A stretch of 64,000 nucleotides of DNA from Haliclona indistincta (GCA_964017065.1 OZ024783.1:97501-161500), one strand, 5' to 3'; positions 1 through 59,900 are shown, numbered from the stretch's first letter. The notes: generated by a model from the sequence alone, not told the origin. Numbers and translations: made by a program.

Positions 1-132
1 CATGCTAGACCATGCTAGACTATGCTAGACTATGCCAGACTATGCCAGACTATGCTAGACCATGCTAGACCATGCTAGACCATGCTAGACCATGCTAGAC
101 CATGCTAGACCATGCTAGACCTGCTAGACTAT
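1..132. repeat. 10-bp tandem repeat (catgctagac)n
   Basis: About 13 near-perfect copies of a 10-bp unit run to position 132, with occasional c/t changes. The array lies downstream of the last visible EED exon, so it is probably in the final EED intron. No EED-like coding sequence is seen between it and 349. Confidence 0.9.
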
Positions 133-349
133 GCTAGACTATGTTTGCACCATATAAAATCTCACTACACACCAGGATAATGGCCGCTATGCCAGCTAGT
201 CACCCAATTAAGGACCATGCATAGACCTAAGTACGTTCAGTACGTTTGAGCTGTCACTAAAACTATAAGTGCTAGCTAGCTATTTTAAATTGTGCAAAAC
301 ATGATAGCAGGAGCATGGGCGGACCTTACCATGGGTTGGCAGAGCTTAC

Positions 350-2384
<2,035 letters not shown>

Positions 2385-2430
2385 ACAATGGGTGTGGTAG
2401 CCCCTCCCTCCTCCCTGCACGTGGGCATGG
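2385..2430. promoter_or_regulatory. Overlapping divergent 5' region of EED and PEX7
   Basis: The proposed EED ATG (2384, minus) and the first PEX7 ATG (2388, plus) are 3 bp apart. A second in-frame PEX7 ATG lies at 2427 in a better context (gggcATGG). A CACGTG E-box is at 2418-2423. Each transcript's 5' UTR must therefore run antisense to the other gene's first exon. No core promoter element is recognised. Confidence 0.5.
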
Positions 2431-5198
2431 CTGGCCTCATACAGACCGCTCCTTTACATGGCTATTCGTTAGCGTTCTCCCCGTTCCATTCGACCCAACT
2501 CGCGTTTGTTGGGGCTGATAACTATGGTATAGCCGGTAGGGGCGGGTTGGTGGTGTATCAGCGCGCTACTGATGGAGCTTTCACTGTTCTTAGAAGGTGA
2601 GGAGCCAGGCACCATAGTCACGTGACACTGGTGCTTATAGTACAGATATGGTTGGCGAGATGGTTTGTTCGATGTCACGTGGAGTGAGCTGCACGAGTCA
2701 GTGATAGTGGTTGGTAGTGGTGATGGCTGTGTGCTAGTGTTTGACCTCAACATACCCGATGTAAGTCCACTACTGCATCAATGCTGACTACACGATATTG
2801 ATGCACTACTGCAGGTTCCAGTGACAGTATTAAGAGGGCACACAGCTGATGTAAGTACCACAACTAGTTGGCGTCAATATATCCGTCCTCTCAGGTATCG
2901 TGTGTGGAGTGGAGTCTCTGTCGGCAAGAACAGCAGCTAATATTATCTAGCTCATGGGACCATACTATCCGCTCGGTGAGTGCAGTACTGTTGCTGTGAT
3001 CCTCATTCCATGATGCTGCAGTGGGATCCACTCACACAGCAATGTGTGGCTACATTCAATGCTCCTCCTGGTGACACACAGCTAATGTATGGCGTGTGTT
3101 GGGCTCCAGCACTACCAAGGCTGTTTGCATCAGTATCTGGTAATGTCTAGTCACGATGCAATGATACTTATGTGTGTGTGATGTGTGTAGGTGATGGGTG
3201 TCTGCGTGTGTGGGATCATGCCGTGCCTGGACAATGCTCCACCCATACCTCGCCCAGTGGGTGTGGTGAGCTACTAACCTGCTCATGGAACAGATACCAG
3301 CAGCACATGGTCTGTACTGGTGGAGTAGATGCTGCCATTAGGTTAGTGTGTACTAGTGGAGTAGATGCTGCCATTAGGTTAGTGTGTACTAGTGGAGTAG
3401 ATGCCGCCATTAGGTTAGTGTGTACTAGTGGAGTAGATGCTGCCATTAGGTTAGTGTGTACTAGTGGAGTAGATGCCGCCATTAGGTTAGTGTGTACTAG
3501 TGGAGTAGATGCTGCCATTAGGTTAGTGTGTACTAGTGGAGTAGATGCTGCCATTAGGTTAGTGTGTACTAGTGGAGTAGATGCCGCCATTAGGTTAGTG
3601 TGTACTAGTGGAGTAGATGCTGCCATTAGGTTAGTGTGTACTAGTGGAGTAGATGCTGCCATTAGGTTAGTGTGTACTAGTGGAGTAGATGCTGCCATTA
3701 GGTTAGTGTGTACTAGTGGAGTAGATGCTGCCATTAGGTTAGTGTGTACTAGTGGAGTAGATGCTGCCATTAGGTTAGTGTGTACTAGTGGAGTAGATGC
3801 TGCCATTAGGTTAGTGTGTACTAGTGGAGTAGATGCCGCCATTAGGTTAGTGTGTACTAGTGGAGTAGATGCTGCCATTAGGTTAGTGTGTACTAGTGGA
3901 GTAGATGCTGCCATTATGTTAGTGTGTACTAGTGGAGTAGATGCCGCCATTAGGTTAGTGTGTACTAGTGGAGTAGATGCTGCCATTAGGTTAGTGTGTA
4001 CTAGTGGAGTAGATGCTGCCATTAGGTTAGTGTGTACTAGTGGAGTAGATGCTGCCATTAGGTTAGTGTGTACTAGTGGAGTAGATGCTGCCATTAGGTT
4101 AGTGTGTACTAGTGGAGTAGATGCTGCCATTAGGTTAGTGTGTACTAGTGGAGTAGATGCTGCCATTAGGTTAGTGTGTACTAGTGGAGTAGATGCTGCC
4201 ATTAGGTTAGTGTGTACTAGTGGAGTAGATGCTGCCATTAGGTTAGTGTGTACTAGTGGAGTAGATGCTGCCATTAGGTTAGTGTGTACTAGTGGAGTAG
4301 ATGCTGCCATTAGGTTAGTGTGTACTAGTGGAGTAGATGCTGCCATTAGGTTAGTGTGTGTTTCTCTCTGATTGCGCATGATTAGCGTGTAAATATTTTT
4401 GCTGTATTACAAAAGTGCTTTTCAGATTATGGGACATACGTCAGCTGGCCCTGCCTGTGAGCGTCCTGCACGGCCATTCTCATGCTGTGCGTAGACTATG
4501 CTGTGACCCTCACTCACCATCTCTGATAGCTTCATCATCGTACGACTGCTCCATGAGGTTAGTCACTGTGCATTACAATGGCTACCATCATCAATATGGC
4601 TACAGGGTGTGGGACACCAGTCAGCCATCTTCTCCTCTACTGGAGACAGTATCTCATCACACTGAGTTCACATTTGGACTAGACATCAGTCCTCACTCTC
4701 CTCCTGGACTAGTGAGCTATGCACTGGTTATTAACTTATTGGAGCACTTTAAATCCCCGCACGATAATCATGTAGGCGCTAGGTAGCCTTCGGTTAATTA
4801 ACATCATAACTATAATTGTGTTTGGTATATAGGGTCCTTGATAAGGTTTGGCTGAACTCCAGTATATACTGTGCTAGTTATGTCTACAGCCAGATGATGT
4901 AGTCATGCCATGGCTACCCAGGTGCTTCTGATAATGTAGTCACTCCGCCCACCCATGGCTATTGATAACCATTTAATATCACAACCAATGGAATGCACTA
5001 ATTCTGAGAATTGAACTCTGTGTACTGTCAATAGACTGTGAATATGTTGTTACCATGGTTACTGTATCGTGAATACAGGTAGCGGACTGTTCCTGGGATC
5101 AGACCATTAGAATATACTCCCCACTGTCACTAACACCACGCCCACCACCTCACTCCCCACTATCACTAACACCACGCCTACCACCACCTCACACATGA
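2388..5198 (+). CDS. PEX7: PEX7, peroxisomal PTS2 import receptor (WD40)
   Basis: Cytosolic WD40 receptor that carries PTS2-bearing enzymes to the peroxisome import machinery. Exons: 2388-2596, 2646-2760, 2815-2850, 2895-2975, 3022-3139, 3191-3341, 4426-4557, 4606-4711 and 5079-5198, giving 355 residues (human 323). Matches in order: YGIAG, DGLFDVTWSE, SSSWDHTIR, GDGCLRVWDH, GGVDAAIRLWDIRQ, ASSSYDCSMRVWD, LETVSHHTEFTFGLD and VADCSWDQTIRIY. The end after the last blade is extended by a translated repeat rich in SPLSLTPRPPPH. Intron 6 begins with a 36-bp array in which every unit repeats the exon end and its donor, so the exon-6 end is ambiguous; the model uses the first donor. Start 2388 or 2427. 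PEX7 is head-to-head with EED and tail-to-tail with the next gene. Confidence 0.93.
3310..4355 (+). repeat. 36-bp minisatellite, 29 copies, at PEX7 intron-6 donor
   Basis: The unit spans the last 11 codons of PEX7 exon 6 (VCTGGVDAAIR in copy 1, VCTSGVDAAIR later) plus the following gttagtgt. Counting copies in the reading frame gives one founder and 28 further units, all 36 bp and in frame, with no stop codon. Variation is mainly gatgctgcc against gatgccgcc, and one copy has attatg in place of attagg near 3915. Each unit carries the donor attag|gttagt. Confidence 0.95.
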
Positions 5199-5255
5199 CT
5201 CCCCACTATCACCATGTCCACCATCCCACTATCACAATGAGAATTGTTCAGTAAA

Positions 5256-5287
5256 TTTATTATTTTTTCAATGAAATCTATAATAAA
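5256..5287. terminator. Overlapping polyadenylation signals of PEX7 and the 5337-5955 gene
   Basis: Plus-strand AATAAA at 5282-5287 suits PEX7, whose stop is at 5198. TTTATT at 5256-5261 reads AATAAA on the minus strand and suits the convergent gene ending at 5337. Because each signal lies beyond the other, the two 3' ends should overlap by a few tens of bases. Confidence 0.6.
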
Positions 5288-5336
5288 TATTAAAAATAAT
5301 TGGGGGAAATTTGAATGAGTTGGGAATAGGTCATCA

Positions 5337-5955
5337 TCATGCCTGTCCATATAGCGATGGTACATTGTTAGTAGTCGGCAATGGCGCATGTGTCTTGCTC
5401 CGATGATAAGAGCTAACAGATGGTCTGGTGGTCCTGTATATATCAGCTGGTGTCTGCTGGACCTGGCTATCGTAGGATGACTTTCTACTGTTATATGAAG
5501 CAGTGATCACGTGACTGCCTTGTATTGGCGGCAGCTTGTGGCTGTCTTCCTTCATCTTCCTCTCCATATCTCTCAGCATCTCTTGGCTCCAAAATGACTT
5601 ACTGGCCTCACGTGACATCTGTGAGCCCAGCATAGCGTGTGAGGGTAGCAGAGGGAAGGATACTCGCCTAGCGCCAGCTGCATTATGGTGATCACTGACA
5701 GTAGCTGCTGCTGGTGGTAGACTGTTCCGCTGCTGTTGAAACCGCTGTGCAGCACTCAGCCCCGCCCCCTTGCCATTCGTGCCCATGGGACATGCCGAGT
5801 TAGGACGAGGCTTGCCTGCTGTGACGAGTAATACAGTACAGTAATGGATTGCGCAGCAGCATACACTGACCTCTCTCATCACGGCTTAGCGCTAGCTTAC
5901 TAACGGGATGACAGCGTGCAGCCTGTACGACTGCAGTCACATCACGTCGGCTCAT
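5337..5955 (-). CDS. Small basic two-exon protein of unknown function
   Basis: Not recognised. Exon 1 (5871-5955) starts at an ATG and reads MSRRDVTAVVQAARCHPVSK; exon 2 (5337-5818) joins in phase through GT/AG sites and ends at TGA 5337-5339, giving about 188 residues. The protein is rich in Ser, Arg, Gln and Lys. It has a short predicted helix around SFWSQEMLRDMERKMKED, then KLPPIQG and a Ser/Arg/Tyr-rich tail. There is no signal peptide, membrane segment or Cys cluster. The overall character resembles small cilium-associated proteins, but no motif proves this. Two clean exons in one continuous frame support a real gene. Confidence 0.6.
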
Positions 5956-6232
5956 TTGAAGTGTTCTGAGCTATTGTTGCAAGGGCTATGCATTATAAAG
6001 ACGCCGTGTGTGTCGTGACTAACGCAAGGAGAGTCATGGGACGCGTCTCAGCCATGAATAGGCTACCAGTAATATGTCTCTAGCCTACATGGTCTATCAA
6101 GGAGCGTGCAGGAACAATCATTGATAATGAATATAATTGATATAAGAATCTTGCAGCATACATGGTAAGTTGCATCAGACGACAAACACAACATGACCGG
6201 AACATGACCGGAACATGACATCATCATCATCA
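5956..6232. other. Intergenic, 5337-5955 gene to PARP2
   Basis: Spacer between the start of the unknown minus-strand gene and the end of PARP2, so it holds that gene's promoter and the PARP2 3' UTR. A minus-strand tttataatg lies near 5991-6000, about 40 bp upstream of the start, and is a possible weak TATA-like site. Around 6188-6220 there is a short tandem repeat of gaccggaacat. Nothing else is recognised. Confidence 0.4.
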
Positions 6233-10661
<4,429 letters not shown>

Positions 10662-11130
10662 TTGATCGATAGAGGGTGTGAGATCACGTGATCACAAGTT
10701 ATAAACTAATGACGTCATCAATAATGAATATCAGCGAGCAGCAGAAGCTAGTGACTAGCTCAGCGATACTCCACTACTGTGTAGCCAGCCAACCAGCCAG
10801 CCAGCTACTGATCTAGCCGCTTCATTTGTCCTCTCAACCAACCAGCTCTCTCGCTCCATCGTTCTTCAGCTGACCGTGCCCTCCAGCGTCACGCGAGCCG
10901 TGAGTGAAGCCTACCGAACATCAAAGGGTCTCTCTCTGGTCCGCTGGCTACATCGAGTGACAAGAGACTCACCACGGCTACCCATCCTCTGGATCTCCCT
11001 GTACACCTCTGCCATCACTGCACACACGTGATACTGGGTCAAGCATTGGGCGCCATCTTCATCCCATCTTGCCTCGACCCGTGAACCTGATCATCGTCAC
11101 CTCGCTGGCTAACCTGCTGCTGATCGTGTG
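10662..11130. promoter_or_regulatory. Divergent PARP2/FOXO 5' region
   Basis: The two start codons are 469 bp apart. On the PARP2 side there is a 12-bp perfect palindrome gatcacgtgatc (10682-10693) containing a CACGTG E-box, and a full CRE-type TGACGTCA at 10710-10717. The rest (about 10740-11130) is pyrimidine-rich and probably FOXO 5' UTR. No TATA box is obvious. Any joint regulation of the pair is inference. Confidence 0.5.
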
Positions 11131-12713
11131 ATGGACGAGGCTAGCTTGTCACTGGATAGTAGCATGGAGCTTGATTGTCGACATCGCTCCAGTACCTGGC
11201 CCCTCCCTGACCCCACGCTATCAGAGGAGGGTGAGATAAAGAGAGAGGAATCCCCACTACCCAGCACAGTGGTCAAACAAGAGACACAGAAGAAGATGCG
11301 TAATGCGTGGGGCAACATGTCGTATGCCGACCTGATCACGCAGGCCATCCTGTCCTCACCGGACAAAAGACTGACCCTCTCTGAGATATATGAATGGATT
11401 GTGCAGAATGTGCCATATTTCTCTGATAAGGCAGCCAGTCCAAGCACAGCTGGATGGAAGGTAAATATGGCGTGTGTGTGTATGACTCAGTCATAACTAT
11501 AGCCAATACAATAGTCTGTGGGGGCATCAAACTCACTTATTCTCTCCCTCCCTCACAGAATTCAGTCCGGCACAATCTGTCACTTCATAGTCGCTTTGTC
11601 AAGGTTCAAAATGATAGTTCTGGCAAGAGCAGCTGGTGGACTGTGAACCTTGACGCCAAGTCAACACGAGGTCGCCGTCGCTCATCAAGTGTTGATAATG
11701 GCAACGCACCGTCTCCCAAAGCAAAGAAGAAGAATGACAAAAAGAAGCTAAAGAAGGTCAAATGCACAGCCTCGTCATCTGATATCTGTACTAGCAGTCC
11801 GTGTGACAGCCCCACCACGACCGCATTCTTGCCCGGACCATGGAGCCCTTCTCCTCTCATTGACTGCCCCTCACCCACTGGGTCGGACCGATCTGCTACC
11901 TACTCACCCATAGCCTACTCGCCGGTCCTCCATAGACACAGTCGTAACGTGACCCCGGTATCTCCTCTCGTGTCCCCTCCCGGACTAGAGGGAGCTGAGA
12001 GTGTCTTCTCCTCCTCTAACTCACCTCTCATGGACAGCTATTCTGAAATGCACCACAGCGACCACACCAATGACTCCTCACAGCAGTTCATAGACTCACT
12101 GGCCTCGCTCAACTTGCGCTCTTCTCGCGATGGTATGGGCTCTTCTTCATCTCTCTCCTCTCTCAACTCTCCCCGTGTTCAGCAGCTGAAGGGCCAACAG
12201 CATCCTGTCTTTAACTTTACTCTACCCAATGTGTACGGCCCTGACTCGTCTGGGTACTCCAGCAGCTGCGTGTCCGATACTGATGCCTCTCACAACGTTA
12301 CCGAGGCATCAGCTCCGCCCACATATGAAGACCACATATCACAGACCTTACCTACCATGCCGCACAGACCCACTTCTTACACTCCCACTCGTCACCACTC
12401 ACACCAACTCCACTTCTGTATGGCCGCCGAACAAGGTCGCCCTCGCTCCGAGTCCGAGCCATCAATGCATCGTCTACCACCAGACATTGACCCATCCTTA
12501 TTGTCCAGTGAATTCAAGGACTGCAATATAGAGGATATTCTCCGCACTGAGATGCAGTATGGAGCCGGTGGTCTGATTGGTAGGCATCAGAGCTCGCTAA
12601 TACATTCACACGTCCCTCAACCCATGCCCAATGACCCCACACTGACCTCTGCCGCCCTACCCATGGGCTCCCCCATCCAGGTACATAGACAGCTAAACGC
12701 CGCCAGATGGTGA
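11131..12713 (+). CDS. FOXO: FOXO forkhead transcription factor
   Basis: DNA-binding factor restrained by insulin/PI3K-Akt signalling. Two exons, 11131-11460 and 11559-12713, code for 494 residues. The ATG at 11131 heads the only long frame. An N-terminal Akt-type site RHRSST-WPL aligns with the FOXO Thr32 site. The forkhead runs from [17 protein letters not shown] through [11 protein letters not shown] to [13 protein letters not shown] and GKSSWW, at about residues 55-150. The intron splits it at AGWK|NSVRHN, a typical FOXO position. A second Akt site with NLS ([10 protein letters not shown]) follows the forkhead, then a Lys-rich run. A third RPRSES site is much nearer the C-terminus than in vertebrates. 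An acidic transactivation motif ([20 protein letters not shown]) is near the end. The stop is at 12711-12713. Confidence 0.93.
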
Positions 12714-13160
12714 CACACTACCCCTCCATTATACTGCTGCTGCTGGCACACCCTCACTCGCTCGCTAGTGACCGAGGGCTGTTCACTTACCTCTCCGTGT
12801 GTCTCTCCTGTACAGTATCTGTCGTCCCTGTAGTGTTGTGTAGTCACAAGATGATGTTAGGCTGGTTTGTGTAGCTATATTTGATAAACCACAAGTACAT
12901 TTTTATCTATCTTTTATCTTTTCTATTGAATTTTTTTGTGTCATAAGGTTGTTATGTGTGTGAGAGTTGATGCTATTTCCATAGTACATTATAATAGTGT
13001 GATAATATTATAATAAATAATAATGTTTAATTTGAACTTGTGCAATGCGATTATTAGATTAGTCAATGTTATGGTGAGTGGGTGTGGCTTCATAGTGCCT
13101 AGCGACATGATGAATGTACTGTTATTCAATAATGAAGATATGTTATGATAGCGCAGTCAA
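12714..13160. other. Convergent 3' region, FOXO and giant cadherin
   Basis: Holds both 3' UTRs. It is AT-rich from 12890, with a plus-strand AATAAA at 13012-13017 for FOXO. No repeat or RNA gene is recognised. Confidence 0.55.
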
Positions 13161-55002
<41,842 letters not shown>

Positions 55003-55173
55003 TGCCAGGAGCGACTATCCAGACATTACAGCTAGTCCACAGTAGCGACTAATGGTAGCGATTGCCAGAGAGAAGAAAGTAGTTCGCGCGCTCCAGCCCC
55101 GCCCGTGTTTTTGGCTGCAAACGGCGTCAGACAATAATGGGCGTGTCTCAACCAACAGGAGGCGTGGTCAAAC
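55003..55173. promoter_or_regulatory. Divergent giant cadherin / UBE2J1 5' region
   Basis: Only 171 bp separate the two start codons, and the stretch is moderately GC-rich with several CpGs (gttcgcgcgctccagccccgc). No TATA box is seen. It must hold both core promoters and 5' UTRs, unless upstream exons exist. Confidence 0.5.
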
Positions 55174-56696
55174 ATGGCGACGAACAAATCGCAGTACAAC
55201 ATGCGCAGTCCAGGTAAGCTAGCGCGTTGCTTGTTCACGCACAAGGTCTCGGCCACTATCCCCCTACTCCCCTCTATTTTCTTACCTCAGCTGTGCGCAG
55301 ACTGATGCGTGAAGCTATAGAGCTGAAGGACCCCACTCCATTATACCATGCTCAACCACTTGAGGTAGACAATAATGACAGCAACACGCCCTACTGCCCT
55401 CTCTCTGCTCACAGGAGAACTTGTTTGAGTGGCACTTCACTATCCGAGGCCCCCCGGACACGGACTACGAGAGAGGGAAGTATCACGGCCGCATTATACT
55501 GCCCCCAGAATACCCCATGAAACCACCTAGTATAATACTAACAACAGTGGGTGGAGTCACATACATTATAACCACACCCCTCACTACCACACACACAGCC
55601 CAATGGTAGGTTCGAGCTGTATCACAAGATCTGTCTCAGCGCATCAGCGTACCATCCTGAACTATGGCAGGCATCATGGGGCAGTGAGTCATGTTACTAT
55701 TAATAGCAACAGTTACTAATAATAGCCCCTCTACAGTACGTACCATGTTGCTGGCGTTGATCGGTTTCATGCCAACTGAGGGACACGGAGCCATAGGCTC
55801 ACTGGACTGCTCTGGAGAGGAACGAAGAAGATTAGCACAAAGGTACAGGGATTATCATTACCTGCATAAATTATGGTATTCATCGTTGAGTATGATGGAA
55901 TGTTCCATTTGTTCTCAATTACATCGAGTTACTGACTACAGAACTTCTATATTAGCTTCCAAAGCATGAACTTTACATACCATAATAGTTTGGTTGTCTC
56001 GGTGACAGCAACATCTAGTAGCCCTTCTGTCACAACTAGTATCAAAGCAGTGATGGTCCAAAATTTAATATTGATCGCTTGACAGTAGATTGGTCGTATC
56101 TGTAGTTGAACAGTGATTTTGATCACAACAAGATGGTATAATATACTGCCTACCTGGTTACGTGTGTAGGTCACTGGAGTGGGTGTGTCCAGTGTGTGAT
56201 GTGTCGTGTAGAACGGCTCTACCCGACCATGAGGAGGCTACCAACACAGCTGCTGCGGTCAAGGAAGAGGTGGCTACCATCGTGTCACAGATGTCCATCA
56301 AGGTATGTCGATAGCACACATGACTGTCACATGACTCTGTCTGTCACACTGGTATAGACCGAGAAGGAAGTAGATGCTCTGTTCAAGAAGCAACAAGAGG
56401 CTAAGGGCACATCGGCCGCTCCTAGCTCCTCACCTGCCTCGCGCTCTGTAGAGCTAGAGACCGATACCAGCGAGACCACACCCTCTACTCCACCCACTCA
56501 AGCGAGACAGCGGCTCCCAGCTGCATCAACAGAGCAGCAGCATCAACCCCAGGCGGAACAGACTGGTACCAGGAGACCAGCAGAGCAGCGAGCTGAAGAG
56601 GAGACAACTAGAGACAGGATTGCATTGTTTGTGATATTCTTGTTAGTAGTAGCCATTATTGCACTGCTGGCTAGACGATTCATATTGTACCATTAG
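55174..56696 (+). CDS. UBE2J1: UBE2J1, ER-anchored ubiquitin-conjugating enzyme
   Basis: Ubc6-type E2 that ubiquitinates ERAD substrates from the cytosolic face of the ER. Seven exons: 55174-55213, 55291-55364, 55415-55546, 55599-55683, 55737-55842, 56170-56302, 56358-56696; 302 residues. The family is shown by [44 protein letters not shown] and the active-site Cys in [15 protein letters not shown], followed by [22 protein letters not shown]-terminal tail anchor ends the protein ([20 protein letters not shown]). The linker contains a small Cys cluster (CPVCDVSC) also hinted at in the human protein. Intron 5 is 327 nt with no identified content. Confidence 0.93.
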
Positions 56697-56919
56697 TAAC
56701 ATCGTCCATTCATCATCATCAAGAGAGAGATAGAGAGTTCGGTAGATCAGAGAATGACACACGAAGTGACGCCGGTAGACTCGCCAAGCTCGTGATTGGC
56801 GCCGAGCCTGAGTAAGCTTAGCACCACGAGGTGGGCGGTGCCGTAATAGGGCTATGGCAGAGTTAGCATGACAGAACTTCCTCTTATGCGTTGCAAAATT
56901 AAATCTTCACAAATCGATC
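56697..56919. other. Intergenic, UBE2J1 to ankyrin-ROC-Death gene
   Basis: Same-strand spacer of 223 bp holding the UBE2J1 3' UTR and the next promoter. An earlier ATG at 56868 opens a short different-frame reading frame overlapping the start, a possible uORF. Nothing else is recognised. Confidence 0.4.
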
Positions 56920-59900
56920 ATGGAGAACACCGCAAGACAAGTGAGAGATTGTGCTCTTGCGTTCAAGAAAGGGCACAAGCTTCGTGCGGAACAGCTACTG
57001 CCCCACATCCATCGAGTAGATACCATCACGATGATGAACTTACAGACCGGTGAACACTTGGTCTCTCTGCTCCACCTAGCTGCGTACTGGGGTTGGAAAG
57101 ATGTCGCTATAGCACTGGCATCAGTGTATAAGTGTGATCCCAACTGTAAAGATCACAAGGGACTCATACCACTGCATTATGCTGCCAAGAACGGGAAACT
57201 CGAGGTGGTGGAATACTTGATCGTTGAATTACATTGTGACCCAATGGAAGGAAACAATATGGTCGGCACACCGCTTCACTTTGCTAGCATGCATGGTCAT
57301 CTTCACGTTGCCCAATACCTTATCAGAGAGCAACAATGTCATCCGGCATCATGTGAAGACATACTCGAAAGAACACCGCTTCACTTTGCTAGCATGCATG
57401 GTCACCTCGATGTTGCCCGATACCTGATCAGAGAGGGACGCTGTTACGCATCAACTGGTAATAAATATGACAAGACATCACTTCATTACGCCAGTATGTA
57501 TGGTCACCTCAACATTGTCCAGTATCTTGTCAGAGATGAACACTGTCATCCGTCATGCCATGATGACTATGGCAGTACACCACTTCATAATGCTTGCCAG
57601 GCTAACCACACCCACATTGTACGATATCTGTTGTCAACTGGAAAAGTGAATCCATTGGCTAAGGACAGATGTGGTGACACTCCAATGACCTGTGCTGGTC
57701 GCAACTCCGATATCATTGAGCTATTACGACCATTCGAGATGTGCAAGAAACGTTTCCCAGTGCACACGTTTACTAAACTATTCGTCATAGGAGACAGTGG
57801 AGCTGGTAAGACTACCATAACTGAACTCATCGTCCGCCTAGCTAGTTCTACAGCTGTAGAGTGTGTCGCTGATGTTCAACGCTACACAGCAGGGATCGTT
57901 CCACACCACATCCAGAGTGAGCAGCTGGGCAACTTTGTCGTGTATGACTTTGCCGGTTTGAAAGAATACTACTCCAGTCATGATGCCGTGCTCAAGCAAC
58001 TGATACAAAAGTCAGCATCAGCCATGTTTCTCTGTGTGGTAGAGCTGAGAAAGAGCAAGGAGAAGATCTGTGAGTCGCTCCACTACTGGCTAAGCTTTAT
58101 CGACAATGCCTGCAGCACATCAGCACAGGGAGAATCACACGTGGTGATCATTGGTAGCCATGCCGACCAGGTCATGTCGTCGATGGAGGAGAAGAGCTCA
58201 CTGCTGCAGACCATCATAGCTACCAGAAAAGCAAGACGCCAAAAGTACGTAGAGTGCATTGCTATGGACTGTCGCAGGCCTAACACTGATGCTTCACGTC
58301 GTTTGATTGCCACACTCACCAACAGCCAGAAAACCATCACTGCCAGTCAGCCCGTCATCCATCACTATTCTCATGTTGTCTACGCATTCCTTCGTACCAA
58401 GCTGAACGTGGTAGGCTGCACACTACACGATCTTGTCTCTGCAATCGCTAACGAAAAAAAATCGTTTCTTCCTAGCAACCAGTCTGTCCTCACAGAGATC
58501 CTCACCACTCTCAGTGATAAAGGTCTCATCCTCTTTATACGCCATCATCAATCCAGCTGGATCGTAGTGAAGACAGAAGCCTTGTTGAACGAAATCAATG
58601 GAACACTGTTCGCCCCTCATGAATTCAAAGAACATCGTGACATTCTTGCCAGCAACACTGGCATAGTATCCACCTCCAGCCTACTCAGTGTATTCCCTCA
58701 CCACAACACAGATATGCTTGTCGGTTTTCTTCAGTCATTGAATTTCTGTCGACCAGTTGACCCCTCAGTACTAGAGAACACCAATCTCCAGACCACACCC
58801 TCTCACTCCACAGCTGATCTCCTCTTCTTTCCTGGTCTCATTCAGTCAGAGCGACCAGACAGCCTCGTCCAGCAGCTAGGATCACTAGAGTTTGGCTGGT
58901 GTCTGGTGTGTGTGGATCCTGAGCAGTACTTTAGTTCTCGCTTCCTTCATATCCTCCTCCTCTCTGTCGTCCAGCGACTCTCACAATCTGTTTCATCTCT
59001 TCATGGTCTCCAGCGAAGGTGCACTGTCTGGAAGAACGGCATCTCCTGGACAGACTCTGACAACATCACAACACTCATTGAGCTCCTTGACAACAACCGG
59101 AGAGTGTTGGTGGCCATGTCGTGCAGCAAGGACAGACAAATGGAGCATGCCAAGCTTCGTAGCTCACTCATTGGTCTGGTTCACCGTCTTCACCAAGAGC
59201 ACTGCCCGAGTGTGGAAGTGTACGAGTGTCTCATCTCTCCCAGCCTGGTCCAACAGTATCCCTTCAATGACCTACCTGACACTGACCTCTTTGACATCCA
59301 GGATGTAGCTGAGTCTATTCTTTGTCGAAAGCCGTTTATTTCCAGTCAGAGTGAATGTTGTATCGGTCGCCTCCCAACACAGTCACTACCCTTAGAGCCA
59401 TACCACCTCCTCAGCCCCTCCTCTGTCTGTGAGCTGTTCAACCATAGCAACGCTGACCAACCAGTTCCTACCACCCTCCTCCATGAGATAACAAAACACT
59501 TCAGTCAGCTTAAGATGAAGCCACAAGTGTACTACAAGGAACTGAGAGAGCATCTGGACAGCCATAGTCTATTTGCTGGCAGGGATCCTCTGGTGAGCAG
59601 TGTGGCTGTACTGTAGCATGTGATGGTAGTAATGTTTCTCTGGTGTGTACAGGAGGTGGCTGGCTTGAAGGAGCAGGACCTACCAAGTGATCCACCCACA
59701 GCTGCTGGTAGCTCCAGTACCCTCAGTGAGTCACACATGTATACAGTGTACAAGTTGTGACAGTGGTACTCCTCTATACAGGTATTGATAATCTGGCGAA
59801 TTTTTTTAAGTTGAAGCATTTGGTTAACTGGCAGTCTCTTGGTCTTCAACTAGGTCTGTTCCATACAACACTGCAGAAAATAAAGATGGAGAAGCAATGT

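Noticed and set aside
3310..4355. CRISPR-like regular array
   Set aside because: Units are contiguous with no spacers, and the unit is a copied exon-intron border in an animal gene.
3216..4379. 387-residue minus-strand frame of HTNLMAASTPLV repeats
   Set aside because: Antisense of the PEX7 36-bp array; an open frame is automatic when an in-frame, stop-free 36-bp unit repeats.
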